A DNA stretch of 64,000 bases, taken from NCBI RefSeq assembly GCF_051414135.1, contig NZ_JBLKOA010000004.1:62001-126000 (forward strand). Reading direction: 5' to 3'. Below the pieces are notes generated by a model. It searched no databases. It saw nothing but the letters and a program-made list of their open reading frames with translations, and was not told where the DNA came from. A program made the position numbers and the translations under genes. Shown piece after piece: positions 53,072-61,818 of the stretch; the first letter of the stretch is position 1, and each line of letters opens with the position of its first letter. This stretch comes from Halovenus halobia (GTDB taxonomy: Archaea; Halobacteriota; Halobacteria; Halobacteriales; Haloarculaceae).

Positions 53072-54175
53072 ATGCCAGCCGAATCGTTCACGCTCGGGGC
53101 GGCACAGATCGAACCGGTCTACCACGACAAAGAGGGGACACTCAACAAGACCTGTCGGTATATCGAACAGGCGGGCAACGAGGGGGTCGACCTGCTCGTC
53201 TTTCCGGAGACGTACTTCCCGGGCTACCCGTACTGGCGGGGCAGCGTCTCGATCCCCCGCTGGACGGATCTGATGGTCGAGCTCCAGAAGAACAGCCTTC
53301 ACGTCGAGGACGAAGCCGTGGCGATACTGGGTGAGGTCGCCGCCGAGGCGGACGTCCACGTCGCCCTCGGAACCAACGAACTCAGCGACCGGGCAGGTAG
53401 CGAGACCATTTATAACAGCATCTTCTACTTCGACCGCGGCGGGGACCTTGTAGGACGGCACCGGAAACTGATGCCGACCCAAGAGGAGCGAGCGATCTGG
53501 GGGCGGGGCGATCCCTCCAGTCTGCAGACCTACGACACAGATATCGGCCAGTTAGGGGGACTGATCTGCTTCGAGAACCACATGACCCTCTCGAAGGCAG
53601 CGCTGACCGCCATGGGCGAGGAGATCCACGCCGCCGTCTGGCCGGGCTTCTGGGAGCAACACGGCCATCCGGGCGACAAAAGTCGGGCGGAAACAGCTGA
53701 GGCCGTCGACACCTGCGACATCTACCCGGCGATGCGCGAGTACGCCTTCGAGACCCAGTCGTTCGTCGCGGCCTGCTCGGCGTACATGAGCGAGGACGTA
53801 CCCGAGGGATTCACCGAGGAGGAACTAGGCTTCAACGTCGCTGCGGGCGGGAGCATGCTAATCAATCCGGCGGGCATCGTCAAGGCAGGCCCGCTGATCG
53901 GGGAAGAGGGGCTCCTGACCGCGGACTTCGAGCGCGACGAGCGCCGCGCGACGAAAGCGTACTTCGACGCGATGGGCCACTACACACGATGGGACGCCGT
54001 TTCGCTGTCGATCAGCGACGAGACGCTCGAACCCGCGAGACGAAAAGACGGTTCGATGGGTGTCCAGCAAAATGGGCAACTCTCGGCCGCAACGGCACAG
54101 ACCCTCGCCGAGGAACACGACGTGTCGATCGAAGCAGTTGAAGAAATCGCCGACGCCGTCGCGGACCGGCAGTGA
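53072..54175 (+). CDS. Nitrilase (carbon-nitrogen hydrolase)
   Basis: A 367-residue nitrilase-superfamily enzyme with the full catalytic triad Glu46 (FPETYFPGYPYW), Lys132 (HRKLMP) and Cys166 (GGLICFENHM). The extra sequence GFWEQHGHPGDKSRAETAE and the length point to a true nitrilase that hydrates nitriles to acids, rather than an amidase. The gene holds ten GATC sites in 1.1 kb, while its neighbours on each side have only 0-2; this suggests separate ancestry. It lies between the CheF pair and a convergent acyl-CoA dehydrogenase gene. Confidence 0.9.
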   Translation: MPAESFTLGAAQIEPVYHDKEGTLNKTCRYIEQAGNEGVDLLVFPETYFPGYPYWRGSVSIPRWTDLMVELQKNSLHVEDEAVAILGEVAAEADVHVALGTNELSDRAGSETIYNSIFYFDRGGDLVGRHRKLMPTQEERAIWGRGDPSSLQTYDTDIGQLGGLICFENHMTLSKAALTAMGEEIHAAVWPGFWEQHGHPGDKSRAETAEAVDTCDIYPAMREYAFETQSFVAACSAYMSEDVPEGFTEEELGFNVAAGGSMLINPAGIVKAGPLIGEEGLLTADFERDERRATKAYFDAMGHYTRWDAVSLSISDETLEPARRKDGSMGVQQNGQLSAATAQTLAEEHDVSIEAVEEIADAVADRQ

Positions 54176-54182
54176 GTGGTAC

Positions 54183-55403
54183 CTACTGCCCGAACCGCGT
54201 AATCGGGTCGAGTTCCTCGGGGTCGGTGTTCTCGTTGAAGGCCTCGCGAGCGATGGTCCGGAGGTGGACCTCGTCGGCACCATCGACGATGCGGAACGGT
54301 CGGATCGACTCGTAGAAGTCCGCAATCGGGAGGTCCTTTCCGATTCCGTTGCCACCGAGGTACTGTAAGGCGGTGTCGATGGCGTCCTGCGTCGCCTGTG
54401 CGGCGTAGACTTTGCTCATCGAGACGCCGATGCGTGCCTCTTCGCCGGCGGCAATCTTGTCGGCGGTGTGGCGAACGAGCGACCGGGCGGCGTTCACTTC
54501 GGCCTCTCGGCGGGCAATCTCGAAGCGAGCGCTCTGTTTGTCTGCCAGCGAACTCCCGAATCCCTCGCGTTCTTCGAGATAGCTTCGCGTGACCGTCAGT
54601 GCGCGCTCGGCCATCCCAGAGAACCGCATGCAGTGAGTGAGCCGGGCCGGACCGAGTCGCTCCTGAACGTGCGTGAACCCGTCACCAACATTCCCGAGGA
54701 CGTTCTCCTCGGAGACGCGAACGTCGTGGTACTTGATTTCGGCGTGGCCGGTGCCGTGGAGTTCACTCCCCAGATGGGGCACGTTTCGGACGATATCGAC
54801 GCCATCGGCTTCCACGGGGACGAGGAAGACAGTACAGCCCTCGTAAGGGTGGGCTTCGGGGTCGGTCCGGGCGAGGACCAGCAGTACGTCTGCTCGAATA
54901 CCGTTCGAGGTCCACCACTTGTGGCCGTTGATGACCCACTCATCGCCGTCTTTTTCGGCGGTTGTCTGGATCATCTTCGGGTCCGAGCCAGCGCCCTGCA
55001 TCGGTTCGGTCATCGAGAAGCCGGAGTGCAGTTCCCCCTCGACCAGCGGCCGCAGGTACTCCTCTTTTTGCAGTTCGGTGCCGTGGAGTTCGAGCAGGTG
55101 CATGTTCCCTTCGTCGGGTGCGTCGACGCGCATTGCTGCCGGCCCGAGGAGACTCCGGCCAGCCTGCTCGAACGTCGGCAGACAGTCGTTGAACTCGTAG
55201 CCCATGCCGCCGTACTCCTCGCCAATCTGTGGGGCGTAGACGCCGTACTCCTTGGCGGCGGCCTGCAACTCTGAAATTGTCCCGTCTGAGACGGTGGTTC
55301 CCCCCTCGAGTTCGCGCTCTTTCGGGAGGACGACCTCCTCCATCAGTGATTCTGCCCGCTCAGCTAACTCCTCTGCTTTGTCTGAATCGTTAAACTCGAA
55401 CAT
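54183..55403 (-). CDS. Acyl-CoA dehydrogenase
   Basis: A 406-residue flavoprotein that oxidises acyl-CoA at the 2,3 position. Family features: GYEFNDCLPTFEQAG N-terminal helices, FSMTEPMQGAGSDPKMIQTTA for FAD and substrate, INGHKWWTSNGI, and near the C-terminus QYLGGNGIGKDLPIADFYE with its arginine-rich following segment. ATG 55403 is chosen; the frame extends much further upstream into the palindromic region but has no homologous sequence there. Convergent with the nitrilase gene, 7 bp apart; a functional link (nitrile to acid to acyl-CoA) is only a possibility. Confidence 0.93.
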   Translation of the reverse strand: MFEFNDSDKAEELAERAESLMEEVVLPKERELEGGTTVSDGTISELQAAAKEYGVYAPQIGEEYGGMGYEFNDCLPTFEQAGRSLLGPAAMRVDAPDEGNMHLLELHGTELQKEEYLRPLVEGELHSGFSMTEPMQGAGSDPKMIQTTAEKDGDEWVINGHKWWTSNGIRADVLLVLARTDPEAHPYEGCTVFLVPVEADGVDIVRNVPHLGSELHGTGHAEIKYHDVRVSEENVLGNVGDGFTHVQERLGPARLTHCMRFSGMAERALTVTRSYLEEREGFGSSLADKQSARFEIARREAEVNAARSLVRHTADKIAAGEEARIGVSMSKVYAAQATQDAIDTALQYLGGNGIGKDLPIADFYESIRPFRIVDGADEVHLRTIAREAFNENTDPEELDPITRFGQ

Positions 55404-55765
55404 CGGTGTGTATCTATGAATTATGCTGTACAATGTAAACCAAACACCCACGAAATGGTGGGTGGTATTTAACAGTAGCATATTACCAGATAAAGAGCCA
55501 TGAGACCGGCCTGTAGAGCAGTGGGCATACGGCGAGCGCTGCGCGAACGGCGAAGCCGCGAGCGCGAAGCGAGACGTTTCTCCGGACGCGCCACAGGCGC
55601 GTCCGGCCTTTTTCACCACCGGGGAGAGCCAACTCTCCCGAGCTCTCACTCACTGCGTTCGTGAGAACCACGTTTTTGTCGGGAGCGGTTGCGAGCGGAG
55701 CGAGCAACCCGACCGAGAAAAAGATGGTCGATGGAACTATTTCCAGCCGTCGAGAAGGCGTTCGT
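55404..55765. repeat. Gene-free region with palindromic element
   Basis: Hairpins: CCGGACGCGCC-aca-GGCGCGTCCGG (55582-55606, 11-bp perfect arms), GGGAGAG/CTCTCCC (55622-55639), and GTCGGG...GTTGC paired with GCAAC..CCGAC (about 55678-55713). CCACGTTTTTG ahead of them and GAAAAAGATGG after them (about 55716-55726) can close the structure. The layout, including CTTTTTCACC after the first hairpin, copies that at 8713-8876. AT-rich sequence just before 55,480 should hold the promoter of the acyl-CoA dehydrogenase gene. Confidence 0.6.
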
Positions 55766-56458
55766 ATGACAGAGACCGAGCCGGCGGCCGTGTTCTGGGA
55801 CATCGGAGGCGTCATCGTGGACCTGCAAAGTATTCAGGCCGGCCACATGGCGTTCATCGAGTCGCTGCTAGAGGAGTACGACTCGCCGCTGTCGACAGCT
55901 GAAGCGCTCGACCAGTGGCGAAGTACGCTGGGTGAGTACTTCCGGAGCGGCGAGGGAACCGAGTATCTTCCCGCGCGTGCCGGCTACCGCGAAGCCATCG
56001 ACGAAATTCTGGACGCAGATGTCGACGATGTCGCGTGGGAGCCACTCTTTCAGCAGATTCACGACGAGTACGCCGAACCGCACGACGGGGCCGTCGAGAC
56101 GATTCAGCGCCTCGCCGACAGTTCCCTCCACGTCGGCGTTATCAGCGATGTCGACGACGACGAGGGACAACGTATGCTCGAAAAGTTCGGCGCGTGGTCG
56201 TCGTTCGACTCATTCACGAGTTCGGAGGCTGTCGGCTACAAGAAGCCGGACCGCCGGATGTTCGAAACCGCACTACAGAAAGCCGATGTCGAGGGCGAAC
56301 AGGCCGTGATGATCGGTGACCGCTACGCCAACGATATGGAGGGCGCAGACGCGCTGGACATGACAACGATTAGCTTCGGTGCCGAAGACGGCCCGGCAGT
56401 CGATCATCACGTCGAGGAGCTGCGAGAAATCTCCGCGCTCGTTGGCGTTTCGGACTGA
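55766..56458 (+). CDS. HAD-superfamily hydrolase
   Basis: A 230-residue HAD phosphatase-like hydrolase with all four motifs: FWDIGGVIVDL (nucleophile Asp; Gly replaces the second Asp, as in many GGV-type members), GVISDVDDDE (Ser), YKKPDRRMFE (Lys), and MIGDRYANDMEGA (Asp). The cap domain lies between motifs one and two. Possible phosphoglycolate or haloacid type substrates; the DIGGV variant is seen in epoxide-hydrolase N-terminal-like and other HADs, so the phosphatase step may be different. ATG 55766 chosen because it starts at the fold. Confidence 0.88.
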   Translation: MTETEPAAVFWDIGGVIVDLQSIQAGHMAFIESLLEEYDSPLSTAEALDQWRSTLGEYFRSGEGTEYLPARAGYREAIDEILDADVDDVAWEPLFQQIHDEYAEPHDGAVETIQRLADSSLHVGVISDVDDDEGQRMLEKFGAWSSFDSFTSSEAVGYKKPDRRMFETALQKADVEGEQAVMIGDRYANDMEGADALDMTTISFGAEDGPAVDHHVEELREISALVGVSD

Positions 56459-56511
56459 CCCAGCGACTCGGCGCGAGGCTTTTTTATCCCGGGTGGGTAA
56501 CAGGAGGAGTA

Positions 56512-57381
56512 ATGCCATCGTTTGTCGAGCAGACAGAACCGGAAGCAGTTTTCTCGTCGCTCGCAGACAAAAAGCGCGTCGCGATTCTCCGCGCGCTGTG
56601 GCAAGCAGACGAGGAACTCTCCTTTTCGGAGTTACACGACGCTGTCGACATCGAGGACTCGGGACAGTTCAACTACCACCTCGGCAAACTCGTCGGTCAG
56701 TTCGTCCAGAAAAGCCAGGCGGGCTACAGCCTCACCGAACCAGGCAATCAGATAAACGGTGCAATCGATGGCGGCTCCTACACCGCCGACGGCTCGATGG
56801 CCCCAATCCAGATCGAACCGCCCTGTCCAACCTGTGGCGGGCAGCGCACACTCGAATACGAGGCCGACCGCGTCCGTGTCGAGTGTGATTCCTGTGACGC
56901 AAGAGCGGCGTTTGGGGTCCCACCGGCGGCCTTCGCTGACCGCGAGCGCGAGGAAATTCCTGCCGTTGCGAGCCGCTATCTCCGGGCCGAACTCTCTCGG
57001 CTCGAAAACGGGTTCTGTCCGTACTGTGACGGACGCATCGAGCGCCACGTCGGCCCGCCGGAACCGGACGAACCGCTCCAGGGAGTCGACGAGCAGTTCC
57101 CGGTCATCAGATACGAGTGCCGGCAGTGCGGTGCCGAGCCAACCAGTGGGCTGACCATCGGGCTGTTCTCACACCCGGCTGTCGTTGCCTTCTATCACGA
57201 CCACGGTATCGATATCCGCGACCGCCCGGTCTGGGAGTTTCCGGTCTTCGGCAGTGACGCCGAACAGATCGACAGCGAGGACCCGTTCAGAGCGAGCGCC
57301 ACCTTCAGAGTCGACGGCGATGAACTCACCATTACCGTCGACGAGCAGTTCGAGATCGTCGACATCGAGCCCGAACGGTAG
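56512..57381 (+). CDS. Winged-helix (ArsR-like) regulator with C-terminal zinc ribbons
   Basis: A 289-residue protein. Residues about 10-80 form a winged helix (SLADKKRVAILRALW, SFSELHDAVDIEDSGQFNYHLGKLV). The rest has several CxxC knuckles: CPTCGG, CDSCDA, CPYCDG, CRQCGA (about 100, 125, 165, 200), then a beta-rich end. This is the common haloarchaeal ArsR-like plus zinc-ribbon layout. GGAGGAG lies 4 nt before ATG, a clear Shine-Dalgarno for this genome. It is 33 bp upstream of the restriction gene, so it could control the restriction-modification operon, though it may be unrelated. Confidence 0.88.
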   Translation: MPSFVEQTEPEAVFSSLADKKRVAILRALWQADEELSFSELHDAVDIEDSGQFNYHLGKLVGQFVQKSQAGYSLTEPGNQINGAIDGGSYTADGSMAPIQIEPPCPTCGGQRTLEYEADRVRVECDSCDARAAFGVPPAAFADREREEIPAVASRYLRAELSRLENGFCPYCDGRIERHVGPPEPDEPLQGVDEQFPVIRYECRQCGAEPTSGLTIGLFSHPAVVAFYHDHGIDIRDRPVWEFPVFGSDAEQIDSEDPFRASATFRVDGDELTITVDEQFEIVDIEPER

Positions 57382-57414
57382 TATTATTCCGCGGGGCTGT
57401 CTTCTGGCTGGCAG

Positions 57415-58335
57415 ATGCCGATTCGTCAACACCGCCCGCCGACTGAGGAGTTCGTTGCAGACTTTCTCGACACCGCAGTGCCATCGGCTATCCCGAACGA
57501 CCGCTTCATCGACTGGGAGTCGCTCGCTGATGATATCGACAAATACAGCGAACAGATTGCAGCTATCACCAGTCTCGAAGACGTGAGCGAAGCGGAGTTC
57601 GTTGACGGTGTCGCGGACGCACTGATGGCCGCTGAAGATACCCGCGAGTGGATCGACTTCTACTTCGAGCTGGTTGGCGAGCGTGGCAACAAGTACAGCT
57701 CTCTCGAAGGCGTCTGGAAGTTCTACCCGATCCAGCGAGCAATCGACTCCGGTGACCGCGAGAAAGCCCGTGACCTCGCTGGCGTACTTCGAGATGTCGG
57801 CCTCCAGTACATCGTAGACCAGGGAAACGTCCGCAACCACTACCGCGGCATGCTCGTCGGGATGGAATCGCACGCACGGAAGAACCGACAGGGCAGTTGC
57901 TTCGAGGATGAAGTCGGTGAACGGGTCGCCGAGGCGACTGACCGACTGCGTGAGGCAGGCCACGACGTGTCCTACGACGACGAGTACACGACGGCGTACA
58001 ACGATGACTCTGGCCAGGAGAAGACAGTCGACTTTGCTATCTTCGAGGACGGTGACCTCGCCGTCGCCTTCGAGGCGAACTGCTACAAGGTACAGGGGAG
58101 CAAACCCTCCGAAATCCGCCGGTCGTACAACCACGTCGCACAGCGAATGCGAGACGATGGCGTGGTCTTCGTCTGGATTACCGACGGACAGGGCTGGGAG
58201 TCGATGGAGAACGTACTCGCTGAATCGTACAACGACATCGTCGACGTCTACAACCTCTCGCAGGCCGACCAGCGTCTTACCGACGACCTCGTCGCCGAAT
58301 TCACCGACGCGTCGACTGCAACAGGAGGTTTATAA
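57415..58335 (+). CDS. DpnII-type restriction endonuclease (GATC)
   Basis: A 306-residue type II endonuclease of the DpnII/MboI family (cleaves GATC). The family's conserved parts are NHYRGMLVGMESHARKNRQGSCFE in the middle and VDFAIFEDGDLAVAFEANCYK near residues 204-224, where Asp, Glu and Lys make up the PD-(D/E)xK-like site. The following gene encodes the matching adenine methyltransferase, 24 bp downstream. Length is close to the usual 290-310. GATC sites are still present in the window, consistent with protection by methylation. Confidence 0.92.
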   Translation: MPIRQHRPPTEEFVADFLDTAVPSAIPNDRFIDWESLADDIDKYSEQIAAITSLEDVSEAEFVDGVADALMAAEDTREWIDFYFELVGERGNKYSSLEGVWKFYPIQRAIDSGDREKARDLAGVLRDVGLQYIVDQGNVRNHYRGMLVGMESHARKNRQGSCFEDEVGERVAEATDRLREAGHDVSYDDEYTTAYNDDSGQEKTVDFAIFEDGDLAVAFEANCYKVQGSKPSEIRRSYNHVAQRMRDDGVVFVWITDGQGWESMENVLAESYNDIVDVYNLSQADQRLTDDLVAEFTDASTATGGL

Positions 58336-58359
58336 TCCGCCACGAGCATTCTGAGGTAG

Positions 58360-59298
58360 ATGGTCAAACCGGTTCTCAAGTGGGCAGGCGGCAAGCGCCA
58401 ACTCCTCGACGAAATCTATGCTCGCTTCCCCGCCGAGTACGAACAGTACCACGAGCCGTTTTTCGGCGGTGGTGCCGTCTTTTTCGACCTCGAACCAGAC
58501 GATGGAACGGTCAACGACACCAACCCTCGCCTCGTCAACTTCTATCGTGTGCTTCGAGACCATCCCGACGAACTGGTCTCACGTCTCCGGACGTTCGACG
58601 ACCCCGACGCCGACCCCGACCCTGCCCAGGACTTCGTCGACGAGAACTGGAAAGGCAAAGATATCGGCGAGTACTTCTACCAGCAACGTGCCCGGTTCAA
58701 TCGCCGTGCCTACGGCGACGGAGAGTGGCCCCAGACAGCCCACGACCGAATCGAAGAGGCGGCACTGCTCCTCTATCTCAACCGAACCTGTTACAACGGC
58801 CTCTACCGCGAGAACAGCAACGGCGGGTTCAACGTTCCTATCGGGCGGTACAGCGACCCAGACTGGGTGATGGCTGACCGCGTCCGCGCCGCCAGTCGCA
58901 CCCTCGCCGACACCGACATCCGAAACGAGGACTTCGAATACATTCTCGAGGCCGCTCAGACGGGGGACTTGGTCTACCTGGACCCGCCATACCAGCCAAT
59001 GAGTGCGACCGCGAACTTTGCCGAGTACTCCGCTGACGGGTTCGGTCGGGAAGACCAGCAGCGACTGCTGGAGACCGTCACGCAACTCGACAACGACGGT
59101 GTCTCCTTCATTCTGAGCAACAGCGGCGTGATGTACGAACTGTACGACGATGCGGGATTTCTGGTCGAAAAGGAGGGCGCAACCCGGAGTATCAACAGCG
59201 ACGAAACTGCCCGGGGAGAAGTAGACGAAATCATTGCCACCAACGTCCCCGAGGAGGAACGCGGAGCACACGGGCAGGCCTCTATCGCGGATTTCTGA
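58360..59298 (+). CDS. dam: Dam/DpnII-type adenine-specific DNA methyltransferase
   Basis: A 312-residue D12-class N6-adenine methyltransferase. KPVLKWAGGKRQLLDEI at the N-terminus and FFGGGAVFFDL near 34 (SAM-binding), and catalytic DPPYQPMS near 208-215 are in the alpha order of Dam enzymes. CYNGLYRENSNGGFNVPIGRY is the hallmark of the GATC family. It protects host DNA from the DpnII-type nuclease encoded directly upstream. A C-terminal stretch of charged residues ends without extra domains. The symbol is by family, not by proven identity. Confidence 0.93.
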   Translation: MVKPVLKWAGGKRQLLDEIYARFPAEYEQYHEPFFGGGAVFFDLEPDDGTVNDTNPRLVNFYRVLRDHPDELVSRLRTFDDPDADPDPAQDFVDENWKGKDIGEYFYQQRARFNRRAYGDGEWPQTAHDRIEEAALLLYLNRTCYNGLYRENSNGGFNVPIGRYSDPDWVMADRVRAASRTLADTDIRNEDFEYILEAAQTGDLVYLDPPYQPMSATANFAEYSADGFGREDQQRLLETVTQLDNDGVSFILSNSGVMYELYDDAGFLVEKEGATRSINSDETARGEVDEIIATNVPEEERGAHGQASIADF

Positions 59299-59322
59299 CT
59301 GCTCGGTGTACGGTGCATCGAT

Positions 59323-60288
59323 TTAGAAGTCCCCGAGTGTCGTCTGGTTCTGTTTGATCGTCCGTGCGTCGTAGCCCTCGCTCGTCAGGTGCTCGGCGAA
59401 GGCGTCGCCGGAGCCGTGTTGGGTGTACACCTGCTCGGGGTCGGCGGCCGCGACCAGCCCACAGAGTTCCTCGAAATCACAGTGGTCTGAGAGCGGGAAG
59501 GCCGCGTCGAAGTTGCCACGGAACCGAAAGGAGGAATCGACTGCCCATCCCGAGAAGCCGGCCGTTGCCGCGCCCGCGTTCTCCGCAAGTTGTTCGATCC
59601 AGTCGATTCTGGTCGTCGTCATCGGAAGGACGACCGCGTCGCCAGTGGTCAGGTCAGTCTCTTCGTCGTAGGAGTCCACTGGAAAGCGCACGTCGAGGTG
59701 GTCCTCGATAGCGTCGTTAACGCGCTGCACTGCGTCTGTCGTATAGACCTGCTTGCCTGCTCGGTCGGCGAGCAGTTGCAGTTTCTGTGCCCGCCCGAGC
59801 GCGTAGCCAAAGAGCAAGACTGGCTCCTCGGTCGCCGTGAGCCACTCGTCGATGTCGGCGACGACGCTGTCGTGGTCGGGAAAGACGTACTCCGGTTCGC
59901 CGTAGGTGGCTTCGGTCACGAGCACGTCCACGTCCGGGGCCTCGAAGCCATCGAGATAGCACCGCGAGCGGGTGCAGACGTCGCCGGTGTAGCAGTACCG
60001 GGTGCCGTCGGGGTCGGTAATCACTGCGGCCCGCGAGCCAGCGACGTGGCCCGCCGGAACGAGTTCGACCCGCTCGTCCGTCGTCCGGTGGAGTGGCTCC
60101 TCCCGGCGGGCAGTGCCCAGCGCCGCGGTCAGCGCTGAGCAGACGACCGTTCGCTCGCCGGTAGGGAGGTGGTCGCCGTGGGCGTGGGAGACAATATTCA
60201 CGTCGCCGTCTGGGTCGTCGGCGTCACAGACGACGCGGGTGCCGTCAGAGAGTTCGATTTCGATGCCGTCGCGGTACCGGACTGTCAC
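59323..60288 (-). CDS. MBL-fold exonuclease-like protein (SNM1/RNA-processing type)
   Basis: A 321-residue metallo-beta-lactamase-fold nuclease-like protein. VNIVSHAHGDHLPTGE provides the HxHxDH motif near residues 34-39, followed by the His in AGHVAGSRAAVI, the Asp in YTGDVCTRSRCYLDG and the C-terminal FPLSDHCDFEEL and YTQHGSG. Similar haloarchaeal proteins are listed as mRNA 3'-end processing or DNA-ligase-associated exonucleases. Length and the DHCDFE motif fit the latter. No ligase gene is adjacent. Convergent with the methyltransferase gene. Confidence 0.88.
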   Translation of the reverse strand: MTVRYRDGIEIELSDGTRVVCDADDPDGDVNIVSHAHGDHLPTGERTVVCSALTAALGTARREEPLHRTTDERVELVPAGHVAGSRAAVITDPDGTRYCYTGDVCTRSRCYLDGFEAPDVDVLVTEATYGEPEYVFPDHDSVVADIDEWLTATEEPVLLFGYALGRAQKLQLLADRAGKQVYTTDAVQRVNDAIEDHLDVRFPVDSYDEETDLTTGDAVVLPMTTTRIDWIEQLAENAGAATAGFSGWAVDSSFRFRGNFDAAFPLSDHCDFEELCGLVAAADPEQVYTQHGSGDAFAEHLTSEGYDARTIKQNQTTLGDF

Positions 60289-60325
60289 GGTCTGCGTCTA
60301 CGATCCGAACGAAAAAGAGCGTTCG

Positions 60326-61573
60326 CTACTCCGAGACCGACCGCTCGGTGATTTCGCCAGCTAGCGGTCGGCGCATCGTCTCCGCAATCGAGTCAGTGTT
60401 CGCCAGCGCCCACATGAGTTTGACTTTCGCGGTGCCGGGCAACAGGTCTTCACCCTCGATGACGCCGGCGTCCAGCAGGTCACGGCCAGTGTCGTAGACA
60501 CGGTCACAGACGCGGCCGTCGAGACACTGGCTCGTCATAACGACTCTGGTCCCGGAGTCGGTCAGCTCCTCGACGTGGTCGATCCAGTCTGTGTTGACGT
60601 GGCCGAGGCCAGTCCCCTCGATAACCACGCCAGCGCTGTCGGCGATAGCGTCGAGCATCGCTGGGTCGGTGCCGGGGGTGAACTTGACTAACTCGACGCT
60701 GGTTTCGAGTTCTGGTCTGATGTCGAGCTCAGTTTCGTCGCGCTTGCGGTACTCGCGGCGAAACTCAATCTCGGTGTCGCCGCCGCCGTAGCTGACCGTT
60801 CCGAGTGGCTGCTGTCCAATCGTCTCGAAGGCGTCCCGGCGTGAGGTGTGGTTCTTTCGTGCGCGGGTGCCGCGGTGCAGTGCACAGTGGTTGTCGGACT
60901 GGCCGGCGTGCATGCAGACCAGTACCTCCGCACAGTCGCTTTTTGCGGCCTCAACTGCACAGACTGCGTTCATCACGTTATCCGAAGACGGTCGGTCCGC
61001 CGAGCGCTGGCTCCCGGTGAAGACAATCGGCACCGGCGTATCGAGCATGAAGGCCATTGCACTCGCCGAGAACTGCATCGTGTCGGTCCCGTGCATCACG
61101 ACGACGCCGTCGGCACCGGCTTCGATTTCGTCGTGAATCGCGTGGGCGAGGTCCTGCCACACGTCGGGCGTCATGTTCTCCGAGAGGATGTTCGCGACGA
61201 CACGACCACGGTAGTTCGCGCGGCCGGCCAGGTCCGGTACCGCCCGAAGCACGTCTTCGGCGTCGAACTGGGCAGTCACCGCACCTGTCCGGTAATCGAC
61301 CGTCGACGCGATTGTCCCACCGGTGGAGATGAGCGAAATTGTCGGGAGGTCGTCCTCGAACTCGATCTTTGAAGTGCTGTCCTCGTCCTGTGCGCTTTCG
61401 ATGTCGTAGACGCCAGATTCGAGCACATCGACGGTCGCCTCCTCGCGGTCGATGCCGACGTTGTACCCGCTCTCTAGCTTCACAACTAACTGCTCGGGCG
61501 TCGAGGAGGGTAACAGCACACCCTCGAACTCTTCGCCGCCGCGTTCGACGTGGACCCTGTCGCCTTCGTTCAT
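60326..61573 (-). CDS. gatD: Glutamyl-tRNA(Gln) amidotransferase subunit D
   Basis: A 415-residue archaeal GatD, the asparaginase-like subunit of the GatDE amidotransferase that makes Gln-tRNA-Gln. An N-terminal beta domain (about 1-60) precedes the asparaginase part with LISTGGTIASTVDY near 80-93, MHGTDTMQFSASAM near 160 and NAVCAVEAAKSDCAEVLVCMH. The Thr and Lys/Asp of the nucleophile relay are present. gatE is not in the window, unlike many genomes. It lies 37 bp upstream of the MBL nuclease gene on the same strand, possibly in one operon. Confidence 0.95.
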   Translation of the reverse strand: MNEGDRVHVERGGEEFEGVLLPSSTPEQLVVKLESGYNVGIDREEATVDVLESGVYDIESAQDEDSTSKIEFEDDLPTISLISTGGTIASTVDYRTGAVTAQFDAEDVLRAVPDLAGRANYRGRVVANILSENMTPDVWQDLAHAIHDEIEAGADGVVVMHGTDTMQFSASAMAFMLDTPVPIVFTGSQRSADRPSSDNVMNAVCAVEAAKSDCAEVLVCMHAGQSDNHCALHRGTRARKNHTSRRDAFETIGQQPLGTVSYGGGDTEIEFRREYRKRDETELDIRPELETSVELVKFTPGTDPAMLDAIADSAGVVIEGTGLGHVNTDWIDHVEELTDSGTRVVMTSQCLDGRVCDRVYDTGRDLLDAGVIEGEDLLPGTAKVKLMWALANTDSIAETMRRPLAGEITERSVSE

Positions 61574-61622
61574 GCTCCGAGCTATCGCGCGGGCAGACTT
61601 GAAACCATCCGTTCGGCTCGGC

Positions 61623-61811
61623 TCACCGAATCTCTGTCACTGCAATCGCGCTGTCTCGGTCGACGGTAATCCACTCCGAAGCCGTTGCCTTCCCATCGGG
61701 CGTGAAAATTGTGACCTCTTCGGGGTTGTCCATGTCGTCGTACAGACACTCTAGCTCGAAGTTCGGTTCGTCGGTCAGTGCGTCTTCGTCGGTTGGTTGT
61801 CGGAGAGACAT
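61623..61811 (-). CDS. 62-residue conserved haloarchaeal protein (DUF7511-like)
   Basis: A small acidic protein: ELECLYDDMDNPEEVTIFT followed by SEWITVDRDSAIAVTEIR. The end resembles short haloarchaeal proteins of unknown function that share an EWI-x-x-D motif. It is not a membrane protein. A 34-residue frame ends 7 bp upstream, forming an apparent two-gene unit upstream of gatD. Function unknown. Confidence 0.72.
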   Translation of the reverse strand: MSLRQPTDEDALTDEPNFELECLYDDMDNPEEVTIFTPDGKATASEWITVDRDSAIAVTEIR

Positions 61812-61818
61812 CAGCTAA

